Below are positions 51,938 through 60,980 of a DNA stretch of 64,000 nt, in pieces. Within the stretch, counting starts at the first letter, position 1, and the number at the start of each line of letters is the position of its first letter. Both the position numbers and the translations under genes were made by a program. The notes under the pieces were generated by a model, which was not told the origin of the DNA, searched no databases, and was given only the letters and a program-made list of their open reading frames with translations. Source of the stretch: an uncultured Mycoplasma sp. (GTDB taxonomy: Bacteria; Bacillota_I; Bacilli_A; RF39; UBA660); NCBI GenBank assembly GCA_902493595.1, contig CABUPU010000004.1:50525-114524 (forward strand), in the 5' to 3' direction.

Positions 51938-53518
51938 ATGAAGAAAAACGGATTTATGGAAGGCGCTATAATAGCCACTATTGCGATAATAATTTCAAAA
52001 GTTTTAGGCGTATTATATGTAATTCCATTTTATAAAATAATTGGTGAACAAGGTGGAGCATTGTATGGTTACGCTTATAATATTTATAATATATTTTTAA
52101 TTATTTCCTCAGCAGGTATACCACTTGCAATAAGTAAAATTACTAGTGAATATGAGACTTTAAAGGAATATGATAAAAAAAATGAAATGTATCGAATAAG
52201 TAAGAAAATAGTGTATATTTTCTCTCTTGTTGCATTTTTGCTATGTTTCTTATTTTCAAAACCTCTTGCTAAAATAATTCTTGGTGACCTTACTGGAGGT
52301 AATACCATCGAAGATGTAAGTTTTGTAATTAGATGTATATCTTTTGCTCTTTTAGTTGTACCACTTCTTTCAATTTATCGTGGGTATCTTCAGGGCCATA
52401 AGTATATTGAGGCTTCTTCAAAATCACAAGTTATAGAGCAAATTGTTAGAATATTTTTTATTCTTGTAGGAAGTTATTTATGTATTAAAGTATTTCATTT
52501 GAAAATTACATTTGCAGTAGGTATTTCCGTATTTTCTTGTGCAATTGGTGCCATCGTTGCTTACATTTACTTAATTATTAAAACTAAAAAATCTAATGTT
52601 GTAAAGGACAGTAAAAAAGCACTTTCAGATGAAGAAAGAAAGGAAGTTATTAAAAAAATTATTGGTTATTGTATACCTTTTATAATAATAAACATTTCTA
52701 ATTCAATCTATAATACAACCGATATGATTTTAATTATAAGAGGCCTTACTAATTTGGGTTACAGTGCAAAAGATGTTGAAACAATTTCCTCAATATTCAC
52801 AACCTGGGGAAGTAAGTTAATAACAATTGTTAAGGCATTTGCAACTGGACTTACTATAAGTTTAATACCTTCAATAGTTAGTGCTTATGTTAAAAAAGAT
52901 ATGGATAAAGCTAATTACTATTTCAACAATTCATTAAAAGTATTACTCTTTATTATTACACCACTTACAATATTCTTAAGTATTTTTTCTAAAGAAATTT
53001 GGTATATATTTTATGGTCAAAGTTACTATGGACCAATAATCTTTAAATACATCATTTTAGTAGCAATACTTGACAGTGCTTACATTATTTTCTTTTCTGC
53101 TTTACAAGGCTTATATAAAACAAAACTTGTATATATTTGCGCATTAAGTGGAATAACAGTTAACGCTCTTCTTGACCTTCCCTTAATGTATTTATTTAAT
53201 AGACTGGGAATATACCCATATTATGGAGCAATTACCGCCACTGTAATAGGTTATATAATATCATTAAGTATACCAATTGTTTCATTATATAAAAATGATG
53301 GATTTAGATATAATGATACAATAAAGTCTCTTCCTAAACTAATTTTTTCAATTTTAATTGCAATTTTTATGTGTGTTATATATAAAAAAATAATGCCAAC
53401 ATTTAATGGATTTATTGGAAATATGTTATATTTAGGCATAATCGGTTTACTTACATTAACAGTTTACTTCTTAATAAATAAAGATACTATAATAAAATTA
53501 TTAAAAGAAAAAAGATAA
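51938..53518 (+). CDS. SpoVB/MurJ-like lipid-linked polysaccharide flippase
   Basis: A MATE/MOP-superfamily protein of 526 residues with about fourteen helices. The N-terminal GFMEGAIIATIAIIISKVLGVLYVIPFYKIIGEQGGALYGYAY segment, with SSAGIPLAISKI after it, is typical of SpoVB/Ylt-type exporters. These move lipid II or related lipid-linked sugars across the membrane. The ATG at 51938 was chosen over a TTG at 51926 that directly abuts the AGGAG site. Promoter: TTGTTT, 17 bp, TATAAT. Whether it is the main lipid II flippase cannot be told. Confidence 0.88.
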   Translation: MKKNGFMEGAIIATIAIIISKVLGVLYVIPFYKIIGEQGGALYGYAYNIYNIFLIISSAGIPLAISKITSEYETLKEYDKKNEMYRISKKIVYIFSLVAFLLCFLFSKPLAKIILGDLTGGNTIEDVSFVIRCISFALLVVPLLSIYRGYLQGHKYIEASSKSQVIEQIVRIFFILVGSYLCIKVFHLKITFAVGISVFSCAIGAIVAYIYLIIKTKKSNVVKDSKKALSDEERKEVIKKIIGYCIPFIIINISNSIYNTTDMILIIRGLTNLGYSAKDVETISSIFTTWGSKLITIVKAFATGLTISLIPSIVSAYVKKDMDKANYYFNNSLKVLLFIITPLTIFLSIFSKEIWYIFYGQSYYGPIIFKYIILVAILDSAYIIFFSALQGLYKTKLVYICALSGITVNALLDLPLMYLFNRLGIYPYYGAITATVIGYIISLSIPIVSLYKNDGFRYNDTIKSLPKLIFSILIAIFMCVIYKKIMPTFNGFIGNMLYLGIIGLLTLTVYFLINKDTIIKLLKEKR

Positions 53519-53552
53519 TGTGGTATAATGTTATAAGATAGGAAGTGTTAAA

Positions 53553-54053
53553 TTGAAATTAGAAATAATGTTACTTATTGTAATTAGTATTGGATTTGGT
53601 ATATCATTAGTATACTTTATTGGATATAATAAGATATCTATTATAAAGGCCAAAATGGATACCGCAAACGATATTATCAGTAAAGCTTTAAAAGATAAAA
53701 AAGATATAATGAATGAAATATATGATAAATATAAAAAAGTATTAAAAAAGAAAGATTATTTAAAAGATTTTGCAAATTTAAATACTAAGAAAATTAGTAA
53801 TTATAATCTTGATATTGAACTTAATAATTATTTAAAAACTATGACTGATTTAAAAGAGGATAATAAAGAACTTAATACAGATGAAATAAATGAGTTATTT
53901 AATAAAATAGATAGTATTAATGAAATATTAATTGCCAATAAAAAATACTATAATAAAAACAATAACTTACTTATGAAAACTATTAAAGGTTACATAAAAG
54001 TTATTGCTAAAATAAATAATATAAAAGTTCAGACTTCATATGAAACAAAGTAG
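53553..54053 (+). CDS. LemA-like membrane protein
   Basis: One N-terminal membrane helix (residues about 5-24) is followed by a helical bundle. The spacing resembles LemA: KMDTANDIISKALKDKKDIMNEIYDKYKKVL, and NEILIANKKYYNKNNNLLMKTIKGYI near the C-terminus. It is divergent and slightly shorter than LemA (about 180 residues). The start is a TTG with AGGAAG 7 nt upstream. LemA-family function is unknown. Confidence 0.65.
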   Translation: MKLEIMLLIVISIGFGISLVYFIGYNKISIIKAKMDTANDIISKALKDKKDIMNEIYDKYKKVLKKKDYLKDFANLNTKKISNYNLDIELNNYLKTMTDLKEDNKELNTDEINELFNKIDSINEILIANKKYYNKNNNLLMKTIKGYIKVIAKINNIKVQTSYETK

Positions 54054-54068
54054 CGATGCTACTTTTTA
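54047..54068. terminator. Bidirectional terminator between LemA-like gene and ung
   Basis: AAAGTAGC (54047-54054) pairs with GCTACTTT (54058-54065) around GAT, with T-rich and A-rich sides. The LemA-like stop TAG (54051-54053) lies in the stem, and the ung stop (54066-54068) just after it. Confidence 0.8.
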
Positions 54069-54725
54069 TTTTGACCAATCAATTGGTTTTATGTTATTCT
54101 TTATTAAAAAGTCATTAGTTTTCGAAAAAGGTTTTGAGCCAAAGAATCCATTATACGCAGAAAATGGACTAGGATGTGGTGACTCTAATATTAAATGTTT
54201 AGGATTTGTTATTAAAACTTTTTTACTTCGAGCAAAGTTCCCCCATAAAATAAACACGATTGGCTTTTCACTTAGATTCAACACTTTTATAACATAATCG
54301 GTAAAGTATTGCCAACCTAACCCTTGATGAGAATTAGCTTTATCTTTTTCAACAGTTAATGTACTATTTAATAAAAGAACACCTTCCTTCGCCCAGCCAG
54401 TTAAATTTCCAGTTTTTTTAGGTGGAATACCTAAATCATCATACAACTCTTTATAAATATTTTGAAGTGACGGAGGAATTTTTACATTATCCTGAACAGA
54501 AAAAGAAAGTCCGTGTGCTTCACCTTCTCCGTGGTAAGGATCTTGTCCCACTATAACAACTTTAACATTTTCGAAACTGGTCAATTTAAATGCATTAAAA
54601 ATATTTTTTTTAAGAGGATAAATAGTCTTTTCATCATACAATTTCATAATCATATTATAAAAATTATGAAATCCTGGACTATTCCATATAACTTTTAATT
54701 TTTCATCCCAACTATTACCTATCAT
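54066..54725 (-). CDS. ung: Uracil-DNA glycosylase
   Basis: Family 1 UDG removes uracil from DNA. Motifs: VVIVGQDPYHGEGEAHGLSFSV (catalytic Asp), LLLNSTLTVE, FILWGNFA and ESPHPSPFSAYNGFFGSKPFS. Length is normal. The ATG at 54723-54725 follows AGGTG; the longest frame starts three codons earlier at a GTG overlapping that site. Confidence 0.97.
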   Translation of the reverse strand: MIGNSWDEKLKVIWNSPGFHNFYNMIMKLYDEKTIYPLKKNIFNAFKLTSFENVKVVIVGQDPYHGEGEAHGLSFSVQDNVKIPPSLQNIYKELYDDLGIPPKKTGNLTGWAKEGVLLLNSTLTVEKDKANSHQGLGWQYFTDYVIKVLNLSEKPIVFILWGNFARSKKVLITNPKHLILESPHPSPFSAYNGFFGSKPFSKTNDFLIKNNIKPIDWSK

Positions 54726-54784
54726 ACTTATCACCTATATATCTATTGTACTAAACCCCACAAAAAAATAAAAGAATAAATCTT

Positions 54785-55225
54785 TTATTTATGATAACTT
54801 TCGTTATTTAATATTTTAAAACTACGATAAATTTGTTCAAGCAATACTGCTCTAAATAAACCATGAGGCATAGTTATTTTACCAAAACTAATCCTTTGAT
54901 TCATAAAATTTTTTATATTTTCACTTACACCATTACTACTTCCAATTATAAAAGTAATACTACTAAAATGAGTTAATTTATCATTTATTAAAATTGAAAA
55001 TTGTGTGCTTGAAACTTCCTCACCCTTAATATCTAAAAGAATTTTATATGATTTATCATTTTGAATAACTTTTAAAAGTTCCTTTTCTTCATCATTCATA
55101 TTATCTGAATCTTTTAACTCTATTATAGATAATTTATGATACTTATTAACCCTTTCAAAATAATCATTAACAGCATTAACCAAATAATTTTCCTTTAATT
55201 TACCAAAACAAACAATTTTTATCAT
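54785..55225 (-). CDS. rlmH: 23S rRNA (pseudouridine1915-N3)-methyltransferase RlmH
   Basis: RlmH methylates Psi1915 in helix 69. The SPOUT fold features are MIKIVCFGKLKENYLVNAVNDYFERV at the start, FIIGSSNGVSENI (usually GGxxG), MPHGLFRAVLLEQIYRSFKILNNESYHK at the end. It overlaps walJ by 4 bp. Confidence 0.94.
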   Translation of the reverse strand: MIKIVCFGKLKENYLVNAVNDYFERVNKYHKLSIIELKDSDNMNDEEKELLKVIQNDKSYKILLDIKGEEVSSTQFSILINDKLTHFSSITFIIGSSNGVSENIKNFMNQRISFGKITMPHGLFRAVLLEQIYRSFKILNNESYHK

Positions 55226-55980
55226 ATAGTTATTACACTTCCTATATCATTCTTATTAGCACACTCTATTTTTACTTTTGTAGGATTAATGTACTCCTCG
55301 ACTGTTTCAAGAGCAAGTTCTTCAGTATTATTTTTTTCACTTAAATGCAGAAGTACAACATTTTTTGTATTTTCATTAATTAATTTTGATAAATATATAC
55401 CAGTAAATTTATTAGATAAATGGCCAACATCAGATAGCACTCTATCTTGAAGCCATCTTGGATATGGGCCGTGTCTTAACATTTCTATATCGTGATTGCT
55501 CTCAATGTAATATGCTGATTTTCCCTTAAATTCTTTAAAATATTTTGAATTAATATACCCTGTATCTGTGATATAAACAAGTGAAGAGCCTTCATCGGTA
55601 ATAACAAAACTGCGTATATCTGCAACATCGTGACTCATTACAAATGATTTAATATCTAAATCTACAATGTCTGGGTTATCTTCATATATGATTATGTTTT
55701 CAATATCAGAAATATCGTTTAATTCAAGTAACATTTTATTCGTAATAACAAGTGTTGCTTTTGTTCCTTTGAAGAATGTATGTAAACTTTTTGTATGGTC
55801 ATCGTGAGTATGAGTTAAGAATACATAATCAATATCTTTATAATCCACTCCGATTTCAGAAAGTTTTTCACTCAAATATTTTTTTGTTCTTCCTAAATCT
55901 ATTAAAATTTTATAATGACTTGTTTCAACATAAGTTGAATTTCCAGCTGAAGAACTTGCCAAAGTACATACTTTAATCAT
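55222..55980 (-). CDS. walJ: WalJ/YycJ-like metallo-hydrolase
   Basis: MBL-fold protein with LASSSAGNSTYVE at the N-terminus, FLTHTHDDHTKSL for the metal site, SHDVADIRSFVI, ITDTGYI and ESNHDIEML. This matches YycJ/WalJ, usually in the walRK locus of Bacillus and near rlmH. In Streptococcus and Bacillus it is linked to cell division and DNA repair. No walRK genes are here; the rlmH neighbour is conserved. Confidence 0.9.
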   Translation of the reverse strand: MIKVCTLASSSAGNSTYVETSHYKILIDLGRTKKYLSEKLSEIGVDYKDIDYVFLTHTHDDHTKSLHTFFKGTKATLVITNKMLLELNDISDIENIIIYEDNPDIVDLDIKSFVMSHDVADIRSFVITDEGSSLVYITDTGYINSKYFKEFKGKSAYYIESNHDIEMLRHGPYPRWLQDRVLSDVGHLSNKFTGIYLSKLINENTKNVVLLHLSEKNNTEELALETVEEYINPTKVKIECANKNDIGSVITI

Positions 55981-57467
55981 CTATACACACTTAATGGGTT
56001 AATTGAATAGCCACCTGAATATGGTTGACCATAAAATATTCCTAAATGGCAATGACATCCATAAGATACACCAGTATTTCCCATTTGACCTATAACTTGT
56101 CCACGAGTAACTTTATCACCAACTTTAACAGTCATACTATTTGCAATCATGTGAGCATAAACTGAATAGTAACCATTACTATGACGAATAACAACATTAT
56201 AACCTGACGCAGGGCCAACCATACCACCCAACTGAGAAGAAACTACTTCACCCTCTAAAGCAGCATATATTGGTGAACCACAACCTGTACCAGAAATATC
56301 TATTCCATCATGGAATGCTCCCCATCGCCACTCATAACCACTTGTTATAACTGATGGTTGATTTGTTGGCCATCCCCAAGTAGTACCAGTATCAATATAG
56401 GAACCAGAGGTCCATCCACCTGAATATCTATAACCACCTTTAGTGGTAACTTGATCAACTTTTTCTTTTATTTTAACACTACTTACGATTTCAACACCAC
56501 CTTGTGTTTGACCATTTTTAACAGTATAATTCTCATCAATTCTAGTTATTCCTGTTACACCAGCAGTCGTAATTTCATTAAAATCTGAAGCTTTACTTGA
56601 ATCATATTCCACCTTTTTTTCATAAGGTATTTCAGTATCCAAAATTTCATTAACATCATAGACAAATGTAAGCATTGGATTGATTAGGGTAATATTAACA
56701 TTGTCACCTATAGTAAGTAAACTATCTCTTGAACTATACTTAGGATTTGCAACTAAAAATTCTTTATAGTTAAGTTTATTTGCCTCTGAAATAGAGTCTA
56801 TTGTATCTCCCTCTTTTACAGTATATTTCTCAATCTTATTATCAGGTCCAAATAATAAATATTGGGTTAATGATGACTCATCCTCGAAGATAGTATCATT
56901 TACAGAAATATAGCCTTTTCTTATATTAATAATTTCATCAAAGTACATATTCTTAATAACTTTTCCTGTTGTTTCAATTTCCTTTTGAGAATTATTCATA
57001 TAATTTGTATATTCTTCTTCTGCAATAAATGCAAGTACAAAACTATGTATAGCACTATCAAAAACATCTCTATCAAGAACATTAATAGTAATTTGTTTAT
57101 CATCTTTTTTATATGTTGCAATATATCCCTCGATTGTAAATGAGCCTATTTCTGCCATTTTATTATAAATTTGTTCAGGTGTAGATAACACTATATCATA
57201 AGATGATGTTTGAATAATTTTAAAGTTTTCCGGAGGATATACCGCACTTACTTTATACTTATTTTTAATTTCTTGTTGTTTAGTATTGATAATATCATAT
57301 AACTTATCATCGTCTTTTAAATAACCAACACTTTTACCATCAATAAATACTTCATAAATTTGCTCAGCATCTAAAGAGTTCTTTTTATCAAAGAAAAATC
57401 CGACTAAGCATAAAAAACTTATAATTAACGTAAAAAGGGCAGTTTTTATTATATTATTTGTTTTCAT
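55977..57467 (-). CDS. M23 peptidoglycan endopeptidase with LysM and G5 domains
   Basis: Signal anchor (residues about 9-26), an alpha/beta region, LysM (YTVKEGDTIDSISEANKLNYKEFLVANP, about 218-262), a G5 domain (EKKVEYDSSKASDFNEI, about 279-345) and a C-terminal M23 domain. The M23 domain contains FHDGIDISGTGCGSPIYAALEGEVV and GVSYGCHCHLGIF, so H-x-x-x-D and H-x-H ligands are present. It should cleave peptide cross-links in the cell wall. It overlaps dnaB by one base and is followed by walJ, a wall-plus-replication neighbourhood. Confidence 0.92.
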   Translation of the reverse strand: MKTNNIIKTALFTLIISFLCLVGFFFDKKNSLDAEQIYEVFIDGKSVGYLKDDDKLYDIINTKQQEIKNKYKVSAVYPPENFKIIQTSSYDIVLSTPEQIYNKMAEIGSFTIEGYIATYKKDDKQITINVLDRDVFDSAIHSFVLAFIAEEEYTNYMNNSQKEIETTGKVIKNMYFDEIINIRKGYISVNDTIFEDESSLTQYLLFGPDNKIEKYTVKEGDTIDSISEANKLNYKEFLVANPKYSSRDSLLTIGDNVNITLINPMLTFVYDVNEILDTEIPYEKKVEYDSSKASDFNEITTAGVTGITRIDENYTVKNGQTQGGVEIVSSVKIKEKVDQVTTKGGYRYSGGWTSGSYIDTGTTWGWPTNQPSVITSGYEWRWGAFHDGIDISGTGCGSPIYAALEGEVVSSQLGGMVGPASGYNVVIRHSNGYYSVYAHMIANSMTVKVGDKVTRGQVIGQMGNTGVSYGCHCHLGIFYGQPYSGGYSINPLSVYR

Positions 57468-58801
57468 TACTCACCTTGTTCCTTTAAAACACTTTTAAAT
57501 AAACCATAATTTAATTCAAATTGTAAATCAATAGTTCCTAAACTACCTTTACGATGTTTAGCAATAATAAGTTCCGCTGGAACAATTGTATTATTTTGAT
57601 CTTTAGATTTATCATAATAATCTTTTCTATTTATAAATAATACCATATCGGCATCTTGTTCTAGTGAACCTGACTCACGAAGATCCGCTAACATTGGAAC
57701 ATTACTTTCTCTTTTTTCAGCAGTTCTTGATAATTGTGATAAGGCTATTACTGGAACATCTAACTCTAATGCCATAGTTTTTAGGGATCTTGAAATATCT
57801 GATACTTCAACTTGTCTTGATTCAACTTTTTTTGAACCACTGTTAATTAACTGAAGATAGTCTATAATTACAAGTCCAAGGCCTTGTTCACTACTTGCTA
57901 GTCTTCTGCATTTTGCTCTAATTTCTGATATTGTAGTACCTGCATCTGCTTCGATATAAATACTAGTTTGTCCAAGTTGACTCATAGCCTCATTATATCT
58001 TTGCCAATCTTTATCGTGCATATTTCCTGTTTGTAATTTATATGAATCTATTCTTCCAACTGAAGATATCATTCTATTTACAAGCATTTCAGCAGGCATT
58101 TCCAAGTTGAATATTGCTACGGCTTTTTTAGTTGTTCTTCCTGCATAAGATGCCATATTAAGGGCAAGTGCTGTTTTTCCCATACCTGGTCTAGCTGCTA
58201 AAATTATCATTTCACCGCCTTGAAATCCAGTTGTAAGTCTATCAAAATCATAAAATCCTGTTTCCAAACCAGTTATTAATTTTTTATTTTTAGCAAGCTC
58301 CTCAAGTTTATCATGAGCACTTCTTAAAACTTCAGTAATTGGTAAAAGTTCTGAAACGCTACGATTTCTTACCGCTAATAAAATAGTTTTTTCAGCATTA
58401 TCTTGAAGTCTAGAAATATCTTCCTCATTGTAGGCATTTTCAACAATTTGAGTTGCAGAGGTAATAAGTCCTCTTCTTACATTATAATCTTGTAAAATTT
58501 GAATATAATAATCAAGATTTGCACTTGTTACAACACTATCTATTACATCCATTATATAATTGATATTAACAATTGATGATTTTTTCGTTTTATCAAGTTC
58601 AGTACTTATTGTAGTAATATCTATAGGTATCTTTTTATCGTGTAAACTTTTTATAGCACAAAAAAGAGTTTTGTTTCTTTCATCAAAAAACATATCTTCA
58701 TTAACACTTTCACAAATTTTATCAACTTGATCTTTTGAAATAAATGAAATTCCAAGAACGGACATTTCCGCTTCGGAATTAAATGGTAATGATTGTGCCA
58801 T
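57467..58801 (-). CDS. dnaB: Replicative DNA helicase DnaB
   Basis: Named DnaC in Bacillus subtilis. It has the N-terminal DnaB domain (LPFNSEAEMSVLG) and a RecA-like C-terminal core with ILAARPGMGKTALALNMA (Walker A), LVIIDYLQLI (Walker B) and SQLSRTAEKR. At 444 residues it is standard. It follows rplI at 12 bp with AAAGGA before the ATG. Confidence 0.98.
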   Translation of the reverse strand: MAQSLPFNSEAEMSVLGISFISKDQVDKICESVNEDMFFDERNKTLFCAIKSLHDKKIPIDITTISTELDKTKKSSIVNINYIMDVIDSVVTSANLDYYIQILQDYNVRRGLITSATQIVENAYNEEDISRLQDNAEKTILLAVRNRSVSELLPITEVLRSAHDKLEELAKNKKLITGLETGFYDFDRLTTGFQGGEMIILAARPGMGKTALALNMASYAGRTTKKAVAIFNLEMPAEMLVNRMISSVGRIDSYKLQTGNMHDKDWQRYNEAMSQLGQTSIYIEADAGTTISEIRAKCRRLASSEQGLGLVIIDYLQLINSGSKKVESRQVEVSDISRSLKTMALELDVPVIALSQLSRTAEKRESNVPMLADLRESGSLEQDADMVLFINRKDYYDKSKDQNNTIVPAELIIAKHRKGSLGTIDLQFELNYGLFKSVLKEQGE

Positions 58802-58813
58802 AATTTTCCTTTC

Positions 58814-59254
58814 TTATTTAATTAACTTAATATTTATATTAAATTCAACTTTTTTATGTAATTTTATTTTAACTTTATATGTTCCTAAGCTAGATAAAGG
58901 TGTATCTATTAATATACATTTTTTATCAATATCATAGCCAAGTTCATTTATTTTATCACTTATTTGTTTTGAGGAAACTGTACCAAAAACTCTGTCATCT
59001 TTTCCAGTTTTTACTTTAAACTCAATAACTTTATCATTTAATTTATTTTTAATCTCAGTTAAATTAGCCACCATTTTTGCTTCTTCATCATTTCTAATTT
59101 GAATTTGCTTATCTAATATCTTTTTACTAGTATCAGTGTATGCAACAGCGAGCTTATTTTTTATCAAATAGTTATTAGCATATCCATCTGATACATTAAT
59201 AACATCATCTTTTTTTCCTTGAGATTTTACATCCTTTAAAAGTATAACTTTCAT
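58814..59254 (-). CDS. rplI: 50S ribosomal protein L9
   Basis: The N-terminal domain MKVILLKDVKSQGKKDDVINVSDGYANNYLIKNKLA is classic L9, with the long helix and a smaller C-terminal domain. Length is 146 residues. Confidence 0.98.
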   Translation of the reverse strand: MKVILLKDVKSQGKKDDVINVSDGYANNYLIKNKLAVAYTDTSKKILDKQIQIRNDEEAKMVANLTEIKNKLNDKVIEFKVKTGKDDRVFGTVSSKQISDKINELGYDIDKKCILIDTPLSSLGTYKVKIKLHKKVEFNINIKLIK

Positions 59255-59321
59255 TTAAAATCCTCCTTAAATACTATAACTTATTATAACATAAAAATTC
59301 CATTAAAAAAACCATTTGTTA

Positions 59322-59537
59322 CTATTTAACAAATGGTATTAATGCCATTAAACGAGCATATTTAACTTGTTCAGCAATATGTCTTTGATGTTTTGCACAA
59401 GCACCAGTCATTCTACGAGGTAATATTTTACCTTTTTCATTAATATATTTATTAATAATCATTACATCTTTAAAGTCAACTGATTTACCAGCACACATTT
59501 GGCATATTCTTTTTTTCTTATGATAAAATTCTGCCAT
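59322..59537 (-). CDS. rpsR: 30S ribosomal protein S18
   Basis: S18 has KRICQMCAGKSVDFKDV...GKILPRRMTGACAKHQRHIAEQVKYARLMALIPF. Its Cys residues (CQMC, ACAKH) fit the zinc-binding form. It follows ssb in the rpsF-ssb-rpsR cluster. Confidence 0.98.
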   Translation of the reverse strand: MAEFYHKKKRICQMCAGKSVDFKDVMIINKYINEKGKILPRRMTGACAKHQRHIAEQVKYARLMALIPFVK

Positions 59538-59553
59538 ACTTTATTCCTCCTTC

Positions 59554-60042
59554 TTAAAATGGAAATTCATCACTACTTATATTAGTTTCATCACTAAATT
59601 CTTTATAAGGATCTTCAGATATATCGGTAGTTTGCATATTTGTATTAAATGATGGTGCAGAGTAATTATTTGCTGGAGCACTATTATAACTAGGTGCAGG
59701 GTTAGCATTTTGATTTGCATTTCTATTTGAACTACTTACAAATTCAAAATTATCGACAACAACATCAGTAGTATATCTCTTTGTACCATCTTGAGCATCA
59801 TAACTACTATTTCTTATACGACCTTGTGCTATAATCATACTTCCTTTAGTACAATATTTATTTAATGTTTGCGCTGTTCTTCCGAAAGCAACACAATTTA
59901 TAAATTCAGTCTCTCTTTGACCATCCTTATTTACAAAATCACTAGGACAAGCTAATGAAAATCTTGATACTTCCATTGAAGCAGAAGTCATTCTTGACTC
60001 AGGATCTCTTGTAAATCTACCGCATAATATAACTTTATTCAT
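59554..60042 (-). CDS. ssb: Single-stranded DNA-binding protein
   Basis: The OB-fold starts MNKVILCGRFTRDPE, followed by a Gln/Asn/Pro-rich linker. The acidic tip SSDEFPF is the interaction site for SSB partners. Normal length (162 residues). It follows rpsF at 1 bp. Confidence 0.97.
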   Translation of the reverse strand: MNKVILCGRFTRDPESRMTSASMEVSRFSLACPSDFVNKDGQRETEFINCVAFGRTAQTLNKYCTKGSMIIAQGRIRNSSYDAQDGTKRYTTDVVVDNFEFVSSSNRNANQNANPAPSYNSAPANNYSAPSFNTNMQTTDISEDPYKEFSDETNISSDEFPF

Positions 60043-60043
60043 C

Positions 60044-60331
60044 TTATTCTCCTTTGTTAATAATTAAATGTCTTAAAACATTTTCATTAATACGAACTTT
60101 TCGTTCAAATTCTTTAATAGTATCGTGTTTTGCTTCAACAGTCATAACATAGTATGTTCCTGTTAATTCTTTGTTAATTGGATAAGCAAGTTTTCTTTTA
60201 CCCATTTCTTTAAACTCGATGATACTACCTTTATCGTTAGTTATTAAATCTTTTAAACTATCAGCAACTTTTTTAACTTTGTCATCTTCGATAGTATTTT
60301 TAACGATAAACATTATTTCGTACTTATTCAT
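60044..60331 (-). CDS. rpsF: 30S ribosomal protein S6
   Basis: S6 is recognised by MNKYEIMFIVKNTIEDD, then GKRKLAYPINKELTGTYYVM and FERKVRINENVLRHLI. Length is 95 residues. It leads the rpsF-ssb-rpsR operon and has a leader that may bind S6:S18. Confidence 0.98.
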   Translation of the reverse strand: MNKYEIMFIVKNTIEDDKVKKVADSLKDLITNDKGSIIEFKEMGKRKLAYPINKELTGTYYVMTVEAKHDTIKEFERKVRINENVLRHLIINKGE

Positions 60332-60436
60332 CTTTTTACACCTCCTTATGGTCTACTCGGCTTTTTAATGACATAAAAAGCAAGGAGTAATTTCTTTACT
60401 CGCAAGTAGTATAGCAAATTTATTTTGGTTTGTCCA
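60332..60436 (-). promoter_or_regulatory. rpsF promoter and putative S6:S18 leader
   Basis: TGGACA (60431-60436), 17-bp spacer and TATACT (60408-60413) form the promoter. The leader has a long hairpin (GCTTTTT with AAAAAGC) extended by TACTC/GAGTA across an internal loop with CTT on one side and C on the other, then GACC and AAGGAGG. A stem with a bulge near the ribosome binding site fits the S6:S18 autoregulatory leader, but I match it only by layout. Confidence 0.55.
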
Positions 60437-60495
60437 TATATTTGACAAATAAAATTTTAGAAAAAGTGTGTTTGTGTGTTTGTGTGTAAATTAAA

Positions 60496-60511
60496 AACCC
60501 GTAAATACGGG
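60496..60511 (-). terminator. Terminator of the tmRNA gene
   Basis: On the minus strand CCCGTA pairs with the following TACGGG, then TTTTT, about 15 nt after the CCA end of tmRNA. Confidence 0.8.
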
Positions 60512-60525
60512 CTTGAAATGTCATT

Positions 60526-60876
60526 TGGTGGAGTAGAGGAGAATTGAACTCCTGTCCAATATGCCATATTATACAATATCTACAAGTTTAGTTCTATTTA
60601 AATTTCCTATCTATATGGCTAAAACGAACCTCATAAATAGTAATTTTGATTAATATTCATTTACTATACTCAAAAAATATAATAAATATAGCTTACTAAT
60701 ATGAACTCAGTTTACTTTCAATAAGCGAGAAAGTAAGTGAGTACTCCCAAACCTCTAATTAGGCAAATGCTGGAGTGAAACTATAAGAAGTTTCGTCATT
60801 TATTTTTTTGTGCATTTATAGTTTGCCAACTACTTGCAATCATATCTATTAACATATGTCGAAACCAATCTACCCC
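60526..60876 (-). ncRNA. ssrA: Transfer-messenger RNA (tmRNA)
   Basis: The 5' end GGGGTAG pairs with CTACTCC before an encoded ACCA end. TTTCGAC occurs near the 5' end and TTCAATTC in the T-arm. tmRNA rescues stalled ribosomes. The mRNA part (60759-60797) most likely encodes DETSYSFTPAFA with TAA stop. The AFA ending resembles tags of Mollicutes rather than the LAA of most bacteria. The resume codon is placed at GAC by analogy with the A-rich stretch before E. coli GCA. Promoter: TTTACT, 17 bp, TAAAAT. Confidence 0.95.
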
Positions 60877-60980
60877 AAGTAAATTAATTTTACCATATAT
60901 TTTATGCATAGTAAACATATTTATTGTAAAATTTAACTATAAAACACATAAAAATCAGATATTAAATATATACTAATTAT

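Noticed and set aside
60765..60826. Frame starting GCA AAC TAT in tmRNA as the tag
   Set aside because: It reaches a stop after eight codons and lies too near the 5' end, in the region of the first pseudoknot.
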